NCBI GenBank assembly: GCA_003168255.1
Contig: PMSU01000060.1
Location: 58,592-92,579 of the forward strand
Length of the DNA: 33,988 nucleotides
Direction: 5' to 3'
Source: Actinomycetota bacterium
GTDB lineage: Bacteria > Actinomycetota > Actinomycetes > Streptosporangiales > Streptosporangiaceae
The notes beneath the pieces are model-generated. The model was given only the letters and a program-made list of their open reading frames with translations, was not told the origin of the DNA and did not search any database. Shown in pieces: positions 1 through 7,184 of this stretch (within the stretch, counting starts at the first letter, position 1; each line of letters begins with the position of its first letter). The position numbers and the translations under genes are program-made.

Positions 1-126
1 ACGGGGTCGGTGGTGCCGGTGTGACGGGAGTAATCCGGCCGGCAGGGTCCGCGGGCACCGCACGATCGTCTAGGACCAGGAAACGACGGTTTATTTCACG
101 ACGCGTCCTATGTCGCAGGCAGGCCT
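1..126. other. Window edge, no supported gene
   Basis: This stretch lies downstream of the MFS gene stop at 127-129. A short frame on the plus strand ends at a TGA around 22-24 and might be the tail of a gene entering from outside the window, but seven codons are too few to judge. A weak AAAC/GTTT inverted repeat at 81-92 has no clear partner gene. I see nothing else here. Confidence 0.3.
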
Positions 127-2721
127 TTAACCGGGCTCGGCTGTCGAGCCGGGACCAAGATGGACAGTCACGCTGGCCGTCTGCCCGTCCTCGACACGGA
201 CGACGGCCGACACCGGCTGATATCCGCCGGCCACCAGCGTGTGATCTCCGCCGTTAAGACCGGTCAGCCGGTAGCCGCCGTCTTCACCGGTGACCGTGCT
301 TGCCACGATCTCGCCGTCGGCGTTCGCCAGCGACACCGTGACTCCGGGCACCGGGGCATCACGCGGGCCGCTGACCACCCCGTGCACGTCGGCCTCGGCG
401 ACCAGGGCGAGCAACGCGGTCTCCATCACCCCGTCGAGCTCGACCTGCTTGCTCGCGGGCCGGTGGCCGGCCGCGGCGGCCGTCACGGTGTACGTTCCCG
501 CGGGGACGCTGGGCAGCAGGAAATTCCCGTCAAGGCCCGTGACGTCCTGCGCCACGACGTCACCGGATGGGCCGCTGAGGACGACCGTTGCACCCGGCAG
601 CGGAGCGTCCCCGGCCGACCGGACAATGCCGGCCAGACCGCCTGCGCCGGCTAGCACGAAGTCATGGCCGACGACTCCCTCGGCAGCAGTTCTGATCACG
701 GCCGCCTGCGGCGCGTGGCCTGGTGCCATGACGACGACGCTGAAGCTACTCAGCCCGACGCCTGCGAGCTCGTACCGGCCGACGGCGTCGGTCTGCGTCC
801 GCCCCGCCTGCCAGCCATCGCTGCCGATGGCCGTCAGTACCGCACCGCCGAGGGCAACTCCCCGGCGGTCACGCACCGTTCCGCGGACGGCCGAGCCGTT
901 CACCATAGTGACCGCGGCCGGCGGCACGTCCGTCGCCGGCTCGACATCGGCGGTCGTCACCACCGGTACGGCAGGACCGCCGGCCAGGGCGGGCACGACG
1001 GCAGCGGCGCGAATCTTCCGGCCCCTGGTCAGGGTGGAGGCCAGCGCCGCCACCACGTTCGCGGCGATGGCAAAGACGAACGCGATGCTCAGCCCGTCAT
1101 GGAACGGGGTCGACATCAGGTGCGGGAAGAAGCTGTGGCTGGTCAGGTTGGCGGCGTGCGCGGGTGACAGGTGGGAAAGCACCTTGCTGCCGAGTATTTG
1201 CTTCATCGGGTTGTAGCCGAGGAACGCGGCGAACAGCAGCGCGATCGGCGGCAGGTGCGAAACCTGGTGCGCGGCCACGGCCGGCACGCCCTGCGCGGTG
1301 AGCCCGCTGAACATCGCCGACGGCAGCGAGCTGGCCAGGCCGGTGACGATCAGCGAGAAGAAGATGCCGATGGACAGCACGAACGCGGCGTTCTGGAAGG
1401 TCGCGATCATCCCGCCCGCGGCGCCGCGCTGGTTGGCCGGCACTGAGTTCATGATCTCGGCCCGGTTGGGCGAGGCGAACAGCCCGGATCCGAACCCGTT
1501 GATCACGAGCACCGCGGCGAACACCGCGTACCTGAAGTCCACCGGAACGAAGAACAGGCAGAGGAAGCTGCCGGCCGTCAGCAGCGCTCCCCCCGTAGTG
1601 AAGGCCCGGGCGCCGAACTTGTCGGAGAGGATCCCGGACAGCGGAGCCGACACCAGGAAGCCGATGGTCAGCGGGACCATATAGATGCCGGCCCACAGCG
1701 GGGTCACCGCGAAGTCGTAGCCATGCAGCGGCAGCCAGATGCCCTGTAGCCAGATGATCAGGATGAACTGGATACCGCCCCGGCCGAGCGCCACCAGCAG
1801 GTTGGCGAGGTTGCCGGCCGCGAACGCCCGGATGCGGAACAGCGACAGCTTGAACAGCGGCTCGGCGACCCTCGTCTCGACGACCATGAAGACCGCCAGG
1901 GCGAGGGCGCCGCCGATCAGGGCGCCGAGCACCCAGGGGTTGACCCAGCCCATCGTGTGCGTCTTGTACGGCTCAAGCCCGTAGGTGATGCCGACCAGGA
2001 TCGAGATGAGGCCGGCCGCGAACAGCAGGTTCCCCCACCAGTCCATCTTGGCCGACTGCCTGATGCCCTGGTCACGCAGCATGAAGTAGGCCCAGAAGGT
2101 GCCGAAGACCCCGAACGGCACGGAGACCAGGAATATCAGGTGCCAGTTATGCGGGGCGAGCACCCCGCCGAGCAGCAGGCCGAAGAACGAGCCGGCAATG
2201 GCCGCGATCGCGTTCATGCCGAGCGCGGTGCCGCGCTGGTTGGCCGGGAACGCGTCGGTCAGGATGGCCGTGGAGTTGGCGAACAGGAACGCGCCGCCGA
2301 TGCCCTGGACGATCCGCCAGCCGATCAGCCACAAGGCTGCCTGTGTCCCGTGCATCCAGGACACCGCGAGCAGGATGGACGCGAACGTGAAGATGGCGAA
2401 GCCCAGGTTATACATCCGGACCCGGCCGAACATGTCACCGAGCCGCCCGAAGGCCACCACCAGCACGGCCGAGACGACCAGGAAACCCATCAGCATCCAC
2501 AGCAGGTAGCCGGTGTTGCCTGGCGCCAGCGGATTGAGCTTGATCCCGCGGAAGATGTCGGGCAGCGCGATCAGCACGATGGACTGGTTGATCGTCGCCA
2601 TCAGCACGCCGAGCGTGGTGTTCGACAAGGCGATCCACTTGTAATGCGGACCGTGCCCTCTATCCCCGCGCCGCACTGCCGCTTCAGCACCCGCAGCGAC
2701 GCTGTCGGCCTTCACCCGCAT
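127..2721 (-). CDS. DHA2-type MFS exporter with three C-terminal carboxypeptidase-regulatory-like domains
   Basis: This is a drug:H+ antiporter-2 class MFS permease in the cytoplasmic membrane. Residues about 28-600 hold 14 hydrophobic segments, with the MFS loop signature GRLGDMFGR after segment 2 and the antiporter-like motif around QGIGGAF in segment 4. A loop of about 80 residues separates segments 13 and 14. After the last segment come three repeats of about 75-80 residues, starting near residues 625, 706 and 785. Each has the G-x-V-x-x-x-G-x-P-x-x-G-A-x-V core and the G-x-Y/F-x-L-x-x-V-x-x-G pattern of carboxypeptidase regulatory-like beta sandwiches. Ordinary DHA2 proteins are about 450-550 residues, so the extra third is a genuine fusion within one open frame. 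The ATG at 2721 lies just before a basic stretch and TM1; its ribosome site is weak. The substrate cannot be told from sequence. Confidence 0.9.
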   Translation of the reverse strand: MRVKADSVAAGAEAAVRRGDRGHGPHYKWIALSNTTLGVLMATINQSIVLIALPDIFRGIKLNPLAPGNTGYLLWMLMGFLVVSAVLVVAFGRLGDMFGRVRMYNLGFAIFTFASILLAVSWMHGTQAALWLIGWRIVQGIGGAFLFANSTAILTDAFPANQRGTALGMNAIAAIAGSFFGLLLGGVLAPHNWHLIFLVSVPFGVFGTFWAYFMLRDQGIRQSAKMDWWGNLLFAAGLISILVGITYGLEPYKTHTMGWVNPWVLGALIGGALALAVFMVVETRVAEPLFKLSLFRIRAFAAGNLANLLVALGRGGIQFILIIWLQGIWLPLHGYDFAVTPLWAGIYMVPLTIGFLVSAPLSGILSDKFGARAFTTGGALLTAGSFLCLFFVPVDFRYAVFAAVLVINGFGSGLFASPNRAEIMNSVPANQRGAAGGMIATFQNAAFVLSIGIFFSLIVTGLASSLPSAMFSGLTAQGVPAVAAHQVSHLPPIALLFAAFLGYNPMKQILGSKVLSHLSPAHAANLTSHSFFPHLMSTPFHDGLSIAFVFAIAANVVAALASTLTRGRKIRAAAVVPALAGGPAVPVVTTADVEPATDVPPAAVTMVNGSAVRGTVRDRRGVALGGAVLTAIGSDGWQAGRTQTDAVGRYELAGVGLSSFSVVVMAPGHAPQAAVIRTAAEGVVGHDFVLAGAGGLAGIVRSAGDAPLPGATVVLSGPSGDVVAQDVTGLDGNFLLPSVPAGTYTVTAAAAGHRPASKQVELDGVMETALLALVAEADVHGVVSGPRDAPVPGVTVSLANADGEIVASTVTGEDGGYRLTGLNGGDHTLVAGGYQPVSAVVRVEDGQTASVTVHLGPGSTAEPG

Positions 2722-2884
2722 AAGCCCGTCCGCTCTTTCTGGGCATATCGATAGATAGTTGCTTGCTTAATGCCAACTAACTGTACCCGAGAGAGGAGAG
2801 GGGCCGCAGATCAGGACTCCAGGCGGCGGAGCACGGCAAGCACCCGCCGGTGGTCGCCGTCCGAAGGCGCGCGGTACCCCGCCG
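2722..2884. promoter_or_regulatory. Upstream region of MFS exporter, with palindrome and candidate promoter
   Basis: Reading the minus strand toward the MFS gene, TTGGCA is followed 17 nt later by TATCGA, a modest -35/-10 pair. A 24-bp interrupted palindrome with arms TAGTTG and CAACTA (2756-2779) covers the -35 element, the usual place for a TetR- or MarR-type operator on an exporter gene. The rest of the gap has no full gene. A short minus-strand frame ending in TGA at 2811-2813 encodes a tail (GYRAPSDGDHRRVLAVLRRL) that could be the remnant C-terminus of a regulator. Confidence 0.4.
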
Positions 2885-2950
2885 CCCGTTCTGCGTGATC
2901 ACCCGTCCCGTTCTGCGTGATCACCCGTCCCGTTCTGCGTGATCACACGT
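2885..2950. repeat. Three tandem copies of a 22-bp repeat containing GTGATCAC
   Basis: Three head-to-tail 22-bp units begin at 2885, 2907 and 2929, each containing GTTCTGCGTGATCAC. The first two are identical; the third differs by one base (ACGT for CCGT at its end). Each unit carries the self-complementary octamer GTGATCAC. The third unit overlaps the 3' end of the ABC permease gene and supplies its last codons and TGA stop (2943-2945). Confidence 0.9.
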
Positions 2951-3776
2951 CCCGCCGGCGGAGCAGGACGACCGCGACAGTCAGCAGCAGCACTGTCCAC
3001 AGGCAGAACACGCCGAATCCCTGCCACGGCGAAAGCAGATCGCCGGCCTCCTGGTGAGCATGCGTGATCAGCACCCCGGCGTTGGCCGGAAGGTAGGCGC
3101 TGACATGCTTGCCGACCGTTCCCGGCAGCAGTTCGGAAAGGCCACTCAGCACCAGCATGATCCCGATCACGACGGTGACCGCGGCCGCCGTGTGCCTGAT
3201 GATGGCGCCGATGGCGAGGGAGAACAGGCCGAGCACGGCGAGATAGAGGCCGACGCCCGCCACCGCGCGGAAGTTGGCCGGGTCGCGCAATGACTCAGGC
3301 AGCCGGTGGCCGATGATCCCCTGTGCGATGAGGAACGAGACGAATGCCAGGAACTCGGCGACCACAAACGACACCACGGTGAACACCACGGCCTTCGCGG
3401 CGAGCATAGGGGTGCGGCGCGGCACCGCCAGCACGCTCGACGCGATCGTGCCGCTGGTGTACTCGCTGGTGATCACCAGCACGGCGAGCACGCAGAGCGG
3501 TACCTGCGCGAAGCTGAGCACCGCGCCGAGGAAGCCGGTCGGGTCCGCGGCGTAGCTGAGCTTGGCGGACTGGCTCGTCGTGCTCCAGTTGGCCATGGTC
3601 AGCCCGACGATCAGGGTGTTGAGCCCGACGCCGACGATCACCAGCGCGGCCAGTGACCAGGCGGTCGACCGGACCGAGCGGATCTTCGTCCACTCCGAGC
3701 GGAGCAGGCCGCCGAACCCGGAATGCCCGGTCGCCGGAACCAGCTCTGCGTCGGACCGCAGCGTGGTCGCGCTCAT
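2943..3776 (-). CDS. ABC-2 type transporter permease subunit
   Basis: This 277-residue integral membrane protein has a soluble N-terminus of about 40 residues with the LLRSEWTKIRSVRSTAW motif, typical of ABC-2 permeases in actinobacterial two-component exporters. Six hydrophobic segments follow, at roughly residues 40-60, 85-105, 125-150, 172-195, 197-215 and 248-270, and the C-terminus is RRRDV. It is translated with the upstream ATPase gene through an ATGA overlap at 3773-3776, so the two products should form one exporter. The substrate is unknown; such pairs often export antibiotics or lipids. The last codons lie in the third copy of a 22-bp tandem repeat, so the C-terminus may have been reset by repeat expansion. 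Confidence 0.9.
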   Translation of the reverse strand: MSATTLRSDAELVPATGHSGFGGLLRSEWTKIRSVRSTAWSLAALVIVGVGLNTLIVGLTMANWSTTSQSAKLSYAADPTGFLGAVLSFAQVPLCVLAVLVITSEYTSGTIASSVLAVPRRTPMLAAKAVVFTVVSFVVAEFLAFVSFLIAQGIIGHRLPESLRDPANFRAVAGVGLYLAVLGLFSLAIGAIIRHTAAAVTVVIGIMLVLSGLSELLPGTVGKHVSAYLPANAGVLITHAHQEAGDLLSPWQGFGVFCLWTVLLLTVAVVLLRRRDV

Positions 3777-4714
3777 CGTGTGCTCCCCTGGTAGTTGCCT
3801 GCTGACGCTGGCTCCCGGCCGCCGAATTCCTGGCTGTCGGCGGTCATCTCCATGAATGCCTCCTCCAGCGAGGCGCGCTGCGGGGTCAGCTCATGCACCA
3901 CCAGCCGTGCCCAGGCGGCCAGCTCCCCGATGCGCGGCGCCGCCACGCCGGTGACCGTCAGCGTGTCCGCTCCGGACGGCGTCACGTGCCCGCCCTCGCC
4001 GGTCAGCATCTGACCGAGCAGGGCCGCTTCCGGGGTCTTCACGAGCACCTGCTGCCGCGAGTGCCGATCGATGAACTCGGCCGCCGAGCAGTCGGCGAGC
4101 AGCCTGCCGCGGCCGATCACGATGAGGTGGTCGGCGGTGACCGACATCTCGTTCATCAGGTGGCTGGAAACGAAGACCGCCCGGCCCTCCGCCGCGAGCT
4201 GCTTCATCAGGTTCCGGATCCAGATCACGCCCTCAGGGTCCAGGCCGTTGACCGGCTCGTCGAGCAGCAGCACCCTCGGGTTGCCGAGCAGGGCGGCGGC
4301 GATCCCCAGCCGCTGCCCCATGCCGAGCGAGAAGCTGCCCGCTCGCTTCTTCGCTACCGAGGTCAGCCCGGCGGTGGCGATGACCTCGTCCACCCGGCGG
4401 GCCGGCAGTCCCTGGGTCTGGGCCAGGCAGAGCAGGTGATTGTAGGCGCTGCGGCCGTTGTGCACCGAGCGGGCCTCCAGCAGCGCGCCGACCGTGCGCA
4501 GCGGCGTCGGCAGATCACGGTATGGCTGCCCGCAGATGCTCGCCTGACCGGAATCTGGCCGGTCCAGCCCGAGCAAGAGTCGCATCGTAGTTGATTTCCC
4601 GGCTCCGTTCGGACCGAGAAAACCGGTGACCTTGCCTGGCTCGACACCAAAGGACAAGCCATCTACGGCGAGCTTGTCGCCATAGCGCTTGCTGAGCCCG
4701 CGCGCCTCGATCAT
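3773..4714 (-). CDS. ABC transporter ATP-binding protein
   Basis: This 313-residue ABC ATPase belongs to the class that pairs with ABC-2 permeases (BcrA/DrrA-like). Walker A GPNGAGKST is at residues 34-42. The signature loop reads SLGMGQ near 129-134, the variant common in this class in place of LSGGQ. Walker B LLLDEP is at 149-154 and the switch histidine (SSH) at 185. A C-terminal extension of about 90 residues contains the Q-R-A-S-L-E-E-A-F segment usual for the family. The ATG at 4714 has a strong ribosome site (AAGGAGG) about 6 nt upstream. The gene overlaps the permease start by four bases, and there is no dedicated regulator next to it. Confidence 0.93.
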   Translation of the reverse strand: MIEARGLSKRYGDKLAVDGLSFGVEPGKVTGFLGPNGAGKSTTMRLLLGLDRPDSGQASICGQPYRDLPTPLRTVGALLEARSVHNGRSAYNHLLCLAQTQGLPARRVDEVIATAGLTSVAKKRAGSFSLGMGQRLGIAAALLGNPRVLLLDEPVNGLDPEGVIWIRNLMKQLAAEGRAVFVSSHLMNEMSVTADHLIVIGRGRLLADCSAAEFIDRHSRQQVLVKTPEAALLGQMLTGEGGHVTPSGADTLTVTGVAAPRIGELAAWARLVVHELTPQRASLEEAFMEMTADSQEFGGREPASAGNYQGSTR

Positions 4715-4814
4715 GACGCCTCCTTACCGGAGGTGGAAGTTCTCATGTCCCGATGCTCGCGGAGCTAGCCGGCCGGTTCCATGGTGCCGCCACCCGGGTT
4801 CGAGGTGGGGCTAG

Positions 4815-4842
4815 CACCACCCCGCCATAGGATGGGGTGGTG
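4815..4842. promoter_or_regulatory. Inverted repeat covering the start codon of the MBL-fold gene
   Basis: A perfect 9-bp inverted repeat, CACCACCCC (4815-4823) and GGGGTGGTG (4834-4842), is separated by 10 bases. The GTG start at 4837 lies in the right arm. It could be an operator in the divergent ABC/MBL promoter region, or an RNA hairpin that hides the start codon. There is no ribosome site clear of the hairpin, so initiation may be leaderless. Confidence 0.5.
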
Positions 4843-5502
4843 ACTTATACCGGAAACGTGAGCGTGGGCGGCCCGTCGGAGAGCCGCGAGATCCCGGGGC
4901 TGAGCGTGACCAAGCTTGCCGTGGGGCCGATGGACAACAACGCCTACCTGCTGCGCTGCCTGGCGACCGGAGAGGCGCTGCTCGTCGACGCCGCCGCGGA
5001 GGCGGACCGCGTGCTCGAGATGATCGGCGGCACTCACGTCACCCGGATCGTCACCACGCACCGGCACGCCGACCACTGGCAGGCGCTTGCCGATGTCCAG
5101 GCGGCCACCGGCGCGGCCGTGGTCGCGCACCCCGATGACGCGGACGGACTGCCCGTCGAGGTGACCGAGCTGGTGCAGCACGGCGGGACCGTGCGGGTCG
5201 GGGACGCGGAATTCTCCGTCATCCATCTGCGCGGCCACACCCCGGGCAGCATCGCGCTCAGCTATGACGCGGCCGGGCAGCTGGCCGACGGACCGCACCT
5301 GTTCACCGGTGACTCGCTGTTCCCCGGCGGTCCGGGCCGGACGACAAGCCCGGCGGACTTCAGCTCGCTGATGGATGACCTGGAGGAACGGGTCTTCGCC
5401 ACGCTGCCAGACGGCACCTGGGTGTACCCCGGGCATGGCAAGGACACCACCCTCGCGGCCGAGCGCCCGCACACCGCCGAGTGGCGGGCGCGCGGCTGGT
5501 AA
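4837..5502 (+). CDS. MBL-fold metallo-hydrolase (glyoxalase II-like)
   Basis: This 221-residue cytoplasmic metallo-beta-lactamase-fold hydrolase carries the metal motif THRHADH at residues 74-80 (H75, H77, D79, H80). Further ligands are the His in LRGHTPGS near 135, the Asp in FTGDSLF near 160 and the His in YPGHG near 207. Length and motif spacing match glyoxalase II-like/YcbL hydrolases acting on thioesters such as mycothiol or glutathione conjugates; the true substrate is not determined. The start is GTG at 4837, with a second in-frame GTG at 4840. It is divergent from the ABC operon and followed by the LacI-type regulator on the same strand after a separate promoter. Confidence 0.88.
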   Translation: MVTYTGNVSVGGPSESREIPGLSVTKLAVGPMDNNAYLLRCLATGEALLVDAAAEADRVLEMIGGTHVTRIVTTHRHADHWQALADVQAATGAAVVAHPDDADGLPVEVTELVQHGGTVRVGDAEFSVIHLRGHTPGSIALSYDAAGQLADGPHLFTGDSLFPGGPGRTTSPADFSSLMDDLEERVFATLPDGTWVYPGHGKDTTLAAERPHTAEWRARGW

Positions 5503-5545
5503 CCGGCCGCCAGCTGTCCGCCACCTGACGCGCCGGTTACCGTAC

Positions 5546-5598
5546 TTGACAGTCAAACCGAATACGTTTCTACTTATCCTCAAAGCAAACGATTGCTT
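5546..5598 (+). promoter_or_regulatory. Promoter and LacI-type operator of the regulator gene
   Basis: A -35 hexamer TTGACA (5546-5551) is followed after 19 nt by a -10-like TACTTAT (5571-5577). Directly downstream lies a 16-bp near-perfect palindrome, AAGCAAACGATTGCTT (5583-5598), with one mismatched pair. It has the central CG step typical of LacI/GalR operators and would cover the transcription start, so the LacI-family product encoded just downstream probably represses itself. Confidence 0.7.
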
Positions 5599-5677
5599 CA
5601 TCAGCCAGTTGTTACCATGTCCCAGGATTATTTACATGCGTTGCGCCGCAGCTCAGCGCGTATCGAGGGGGTGTGCG

Positions 5678-6688
5678 TTGACGGTCACGATCCGCGAGGT
5701 GGCCGATGCCGCTGGCGTGTCTACGGCCACTGTCTCGCGCGCGCTATCCGGCGTGCAGACCGTGGACCCAGAGCTCGTGGCCCGGGTCAGAGAATCTGCC
5801 GAGAGCCTCGGCTATCGAGCCAACCGCGTGGCGCGCGCGCTGCGGAGGCAGTCCACCCAGACCGTCGGGCTGGTGATCCCCGACATAACCAATCCGTTCT
5901 TTCCCGCGGTGGTCCAGGCGATCGAGCGGGAACTGCGGCACGACGGTCTCAGCCTGCTGCTCTGCGACGCTGGCAACGATGTGGACGTCGAGGCTGAGCT
6001 CGTGCGGAACCTGTTCGACCACCAGATCGACGGCCTGCTCATCAGCGCCTGCGACCGGATCGCGAGCCGGCCGGCCGTCCAGCTCGCCGCAAGCCGGGTC
6101 CCGGTCTTGCAGATCGACCAGCAGACGGTTGCCGAGGTCCCCTATGTGGGCGTGGATCAGGCGGACGCGATGGGCCAGATCATCGGTCACCTTCGCGACC
6201 AGGGGTGCCAGAGCTTCGCTTACATCGGCCCGCGCCCGGAGATCCCGACCGCCAGGGAGCGGTTCGACGCGTTCGCTGACCGGGTCAAGCCGGTGGATCC
6301 CGCCGCCGCGAACCGGACGTACCTGGGAGATTCCTCCATCGCCTGGGGACACGAGGCAGCTAACAGGATCCTGGCTGACGGGCCGCCGCCGGATGCGATC
6401 GTCTGCGCCAATGACCAGGCAGCTCTCGGCGCCCTGCAGGCGCTGCGCGAGCATGGCGTCAAGGTGCCCGGCGATGTCGCCCTCACCGGATTCGACGACA
6501 CCGTGCTCGCCACCGCCTGCGAGCCCCAGCTGACCTCGGTCAGCCAGCCGCTGGAGGAACTGGGAGCCCGCGCGGTGCGGGAGCTGAGCGCCGCCATCGG
6601 CCAGGAGCTTCGGCAGCCGCGTTCGGTGCTGCTGGAGGCGAGCCTCGTCATCAGGGGTTCATCGCGGCGACTGCCGCCGACCGGCTGA
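5678..6688 (+). CDS. LacI-family transcriptional regulator
   Basis: This 336-residue DNA-binding repressor has an N-terminal LacI helix-turn-helix (IREVADAAGVSTATVSRALS, residues about 5-24), a hinge helix with NRVARALRRQ, and a periplasmic-binding-protein-like sensor domain (VGLVIPDITNPFF onward, about 60-330). The frame is open much further upstream, but the TTG at 5678 is chosen because GAGGGGG sits about 6 nt before it and the helix-turn-helix begins at once, giving the family's usual length. An ATG at 5636 is the alternative. The sensor domain implies a sugar-like effector, not identified. A palindrome at 5583-5598 and a related site at 7097-7110 suggest it controls itself and the secreted Asp-box protein at 7185. 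Confidence 0.93.
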   Translation: MTVTIREVADAAGVSTATVSRALSGVQTVDPELVARVRESAESLGYRANRVARALRRQSTQTVGLVIPDITNPFFPAVVQAIERELRHDGLSLLLCDAGNDVDVEAELVRNLFDHQIDGLLISACDRIASRPAVQLAASRVPVLQIDQQTVAEVPYVGVDQADAMGQIIGHLRDQGCQSFAYIGPRPEIPTARERFDAFADRVKPVDPAAANRTYLGDSSIAWGHEAANRILADGPPPDAIVCANDQAALGALQALREHGVKVPGDVALTGFDDTVLATACEPQLTSVSQPLEELGARAVRELSAAIGQELRQPRSVLLEASLVIRGSSRRLPPTG

Positions 6689-7013
6689 TCCGGCAGCAAA
6701 GCCAACCCGGCGGTTCCGTTGCCTGCCATGGCCGGCGGGTGGTGCTCACTGCGAGAGAGCCGCACCTGGCAGCTCTTGATGCATGGAACTCAGCTGTTCA
6801 TCAGCATCAGTGAACAGCCGATCGGCATCTATCTCGGGCGGGGTGAAGCCGGGAGAGATGGTTGGGACGGGCGGGACAGATGGTGACCGCTAGACGCGCA
6901 CGACAGGACCGTGGAAGCCAGCGCCAGGCATGAATGCGGCGTTGCCTACCACCCGTGGGGGGCTCTGCCGCATCCATCCCCCGCGGCGGGGTGCCGCCCT
7001 CCTGGGGTGAGCT
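6689..7013. other. Intergenic region without a gene
   Basis: No convincing coding sequence is present between the LacI gene and the repeat array. It contains a perfect hairpin at 6793-6818 and a longer-range inverted pair ATGCGGC/GCCGCAT around 6930-6976. A G/C-rich palindromic patch (CCCCGCGGCGGGG) lies near 6980. The sequence looks like decayed or repeat-derived DNA. Confidence 0.4.
6793..6818. terminator. Hairpin downstream of the LacI gene
   Basis: Perfect 8-bp arms GCTGTTCA and TGAACAGC flank a 10-nt loop, about 105 nt after the LacI stop codon. No T-tract follows, which is common for actinobacterial terminators, but an operator role is equally possible. Confidence 0.35.
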
Positions 7014-7087
7014 GTGATTTCCCCAGCCCGTCCGTGATTTCCCCAGCCCGTCCGTGATCTCCGCTCCGCCGTGATCCCGGCTCTTCC
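7014..7087. repeat. Tandem repeat array with GTGAT-starting units
   Basis: Two identical 20-bp units, GTGATTTCCCCAGCCCGTCC (7014-7033 and 7034-7053), are followed by two diverged 17-bp units beginning GTGATCTCC (7054) and GTGATCCCG (7071). Every unit starts with GTGAT and ends in a CC. The array stops 10 bases before a LacI-type operator. It recalls the 22-bp repeats at 2885-2950, which also contain GTGAT and CCGTCC. Confidence 0.85.
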
Positions 7088-7096
7088 GTGGGCCCT

Positions 7097-7110
7097 GGAA
7101 ATCGTTTACC
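7097..7110 (-). promoter_or_regulatory. LacI-type operator upstream of the secreted Asp-box gene
   Basis: On the minus strand this reads GGTAAACGATTTCC. It shares the core AAACGATT and the central CG with the operator at 5583-5598, though its dyad symmetry is weaker. It lies 75 bp before the start of the gene at 7185, a plausible place for repression. Binding by the neighbouring LacI protein is inferred from this match. Confidence 0.5.
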
Positions 7111-7184
7111 CTTCCTGGTAGGTCCCGGCGCCAAAGCCCGGGGCCGACCGTGCTGCCCCGCACGCCCCCTGAAAGGGATCAGAG

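Noticed and set aside
81..92. AAACGACGGTTT as a third LacI-type operator
   Set aside because: It lacks the AAACGATT core and lies downstream of the MFS stop, not before any visible gene.
7014..7087. CRISPR array
   Set aside because: The units are directly adjacent with no spacers, and no cas genes are present.
6807..7163. Minus-strand frame with repeated EITDGLGKS-like peptides
   Set aside because: The peptide repeat is only the translation of the 20-bp DNA array; there is no ribosome site or domain.
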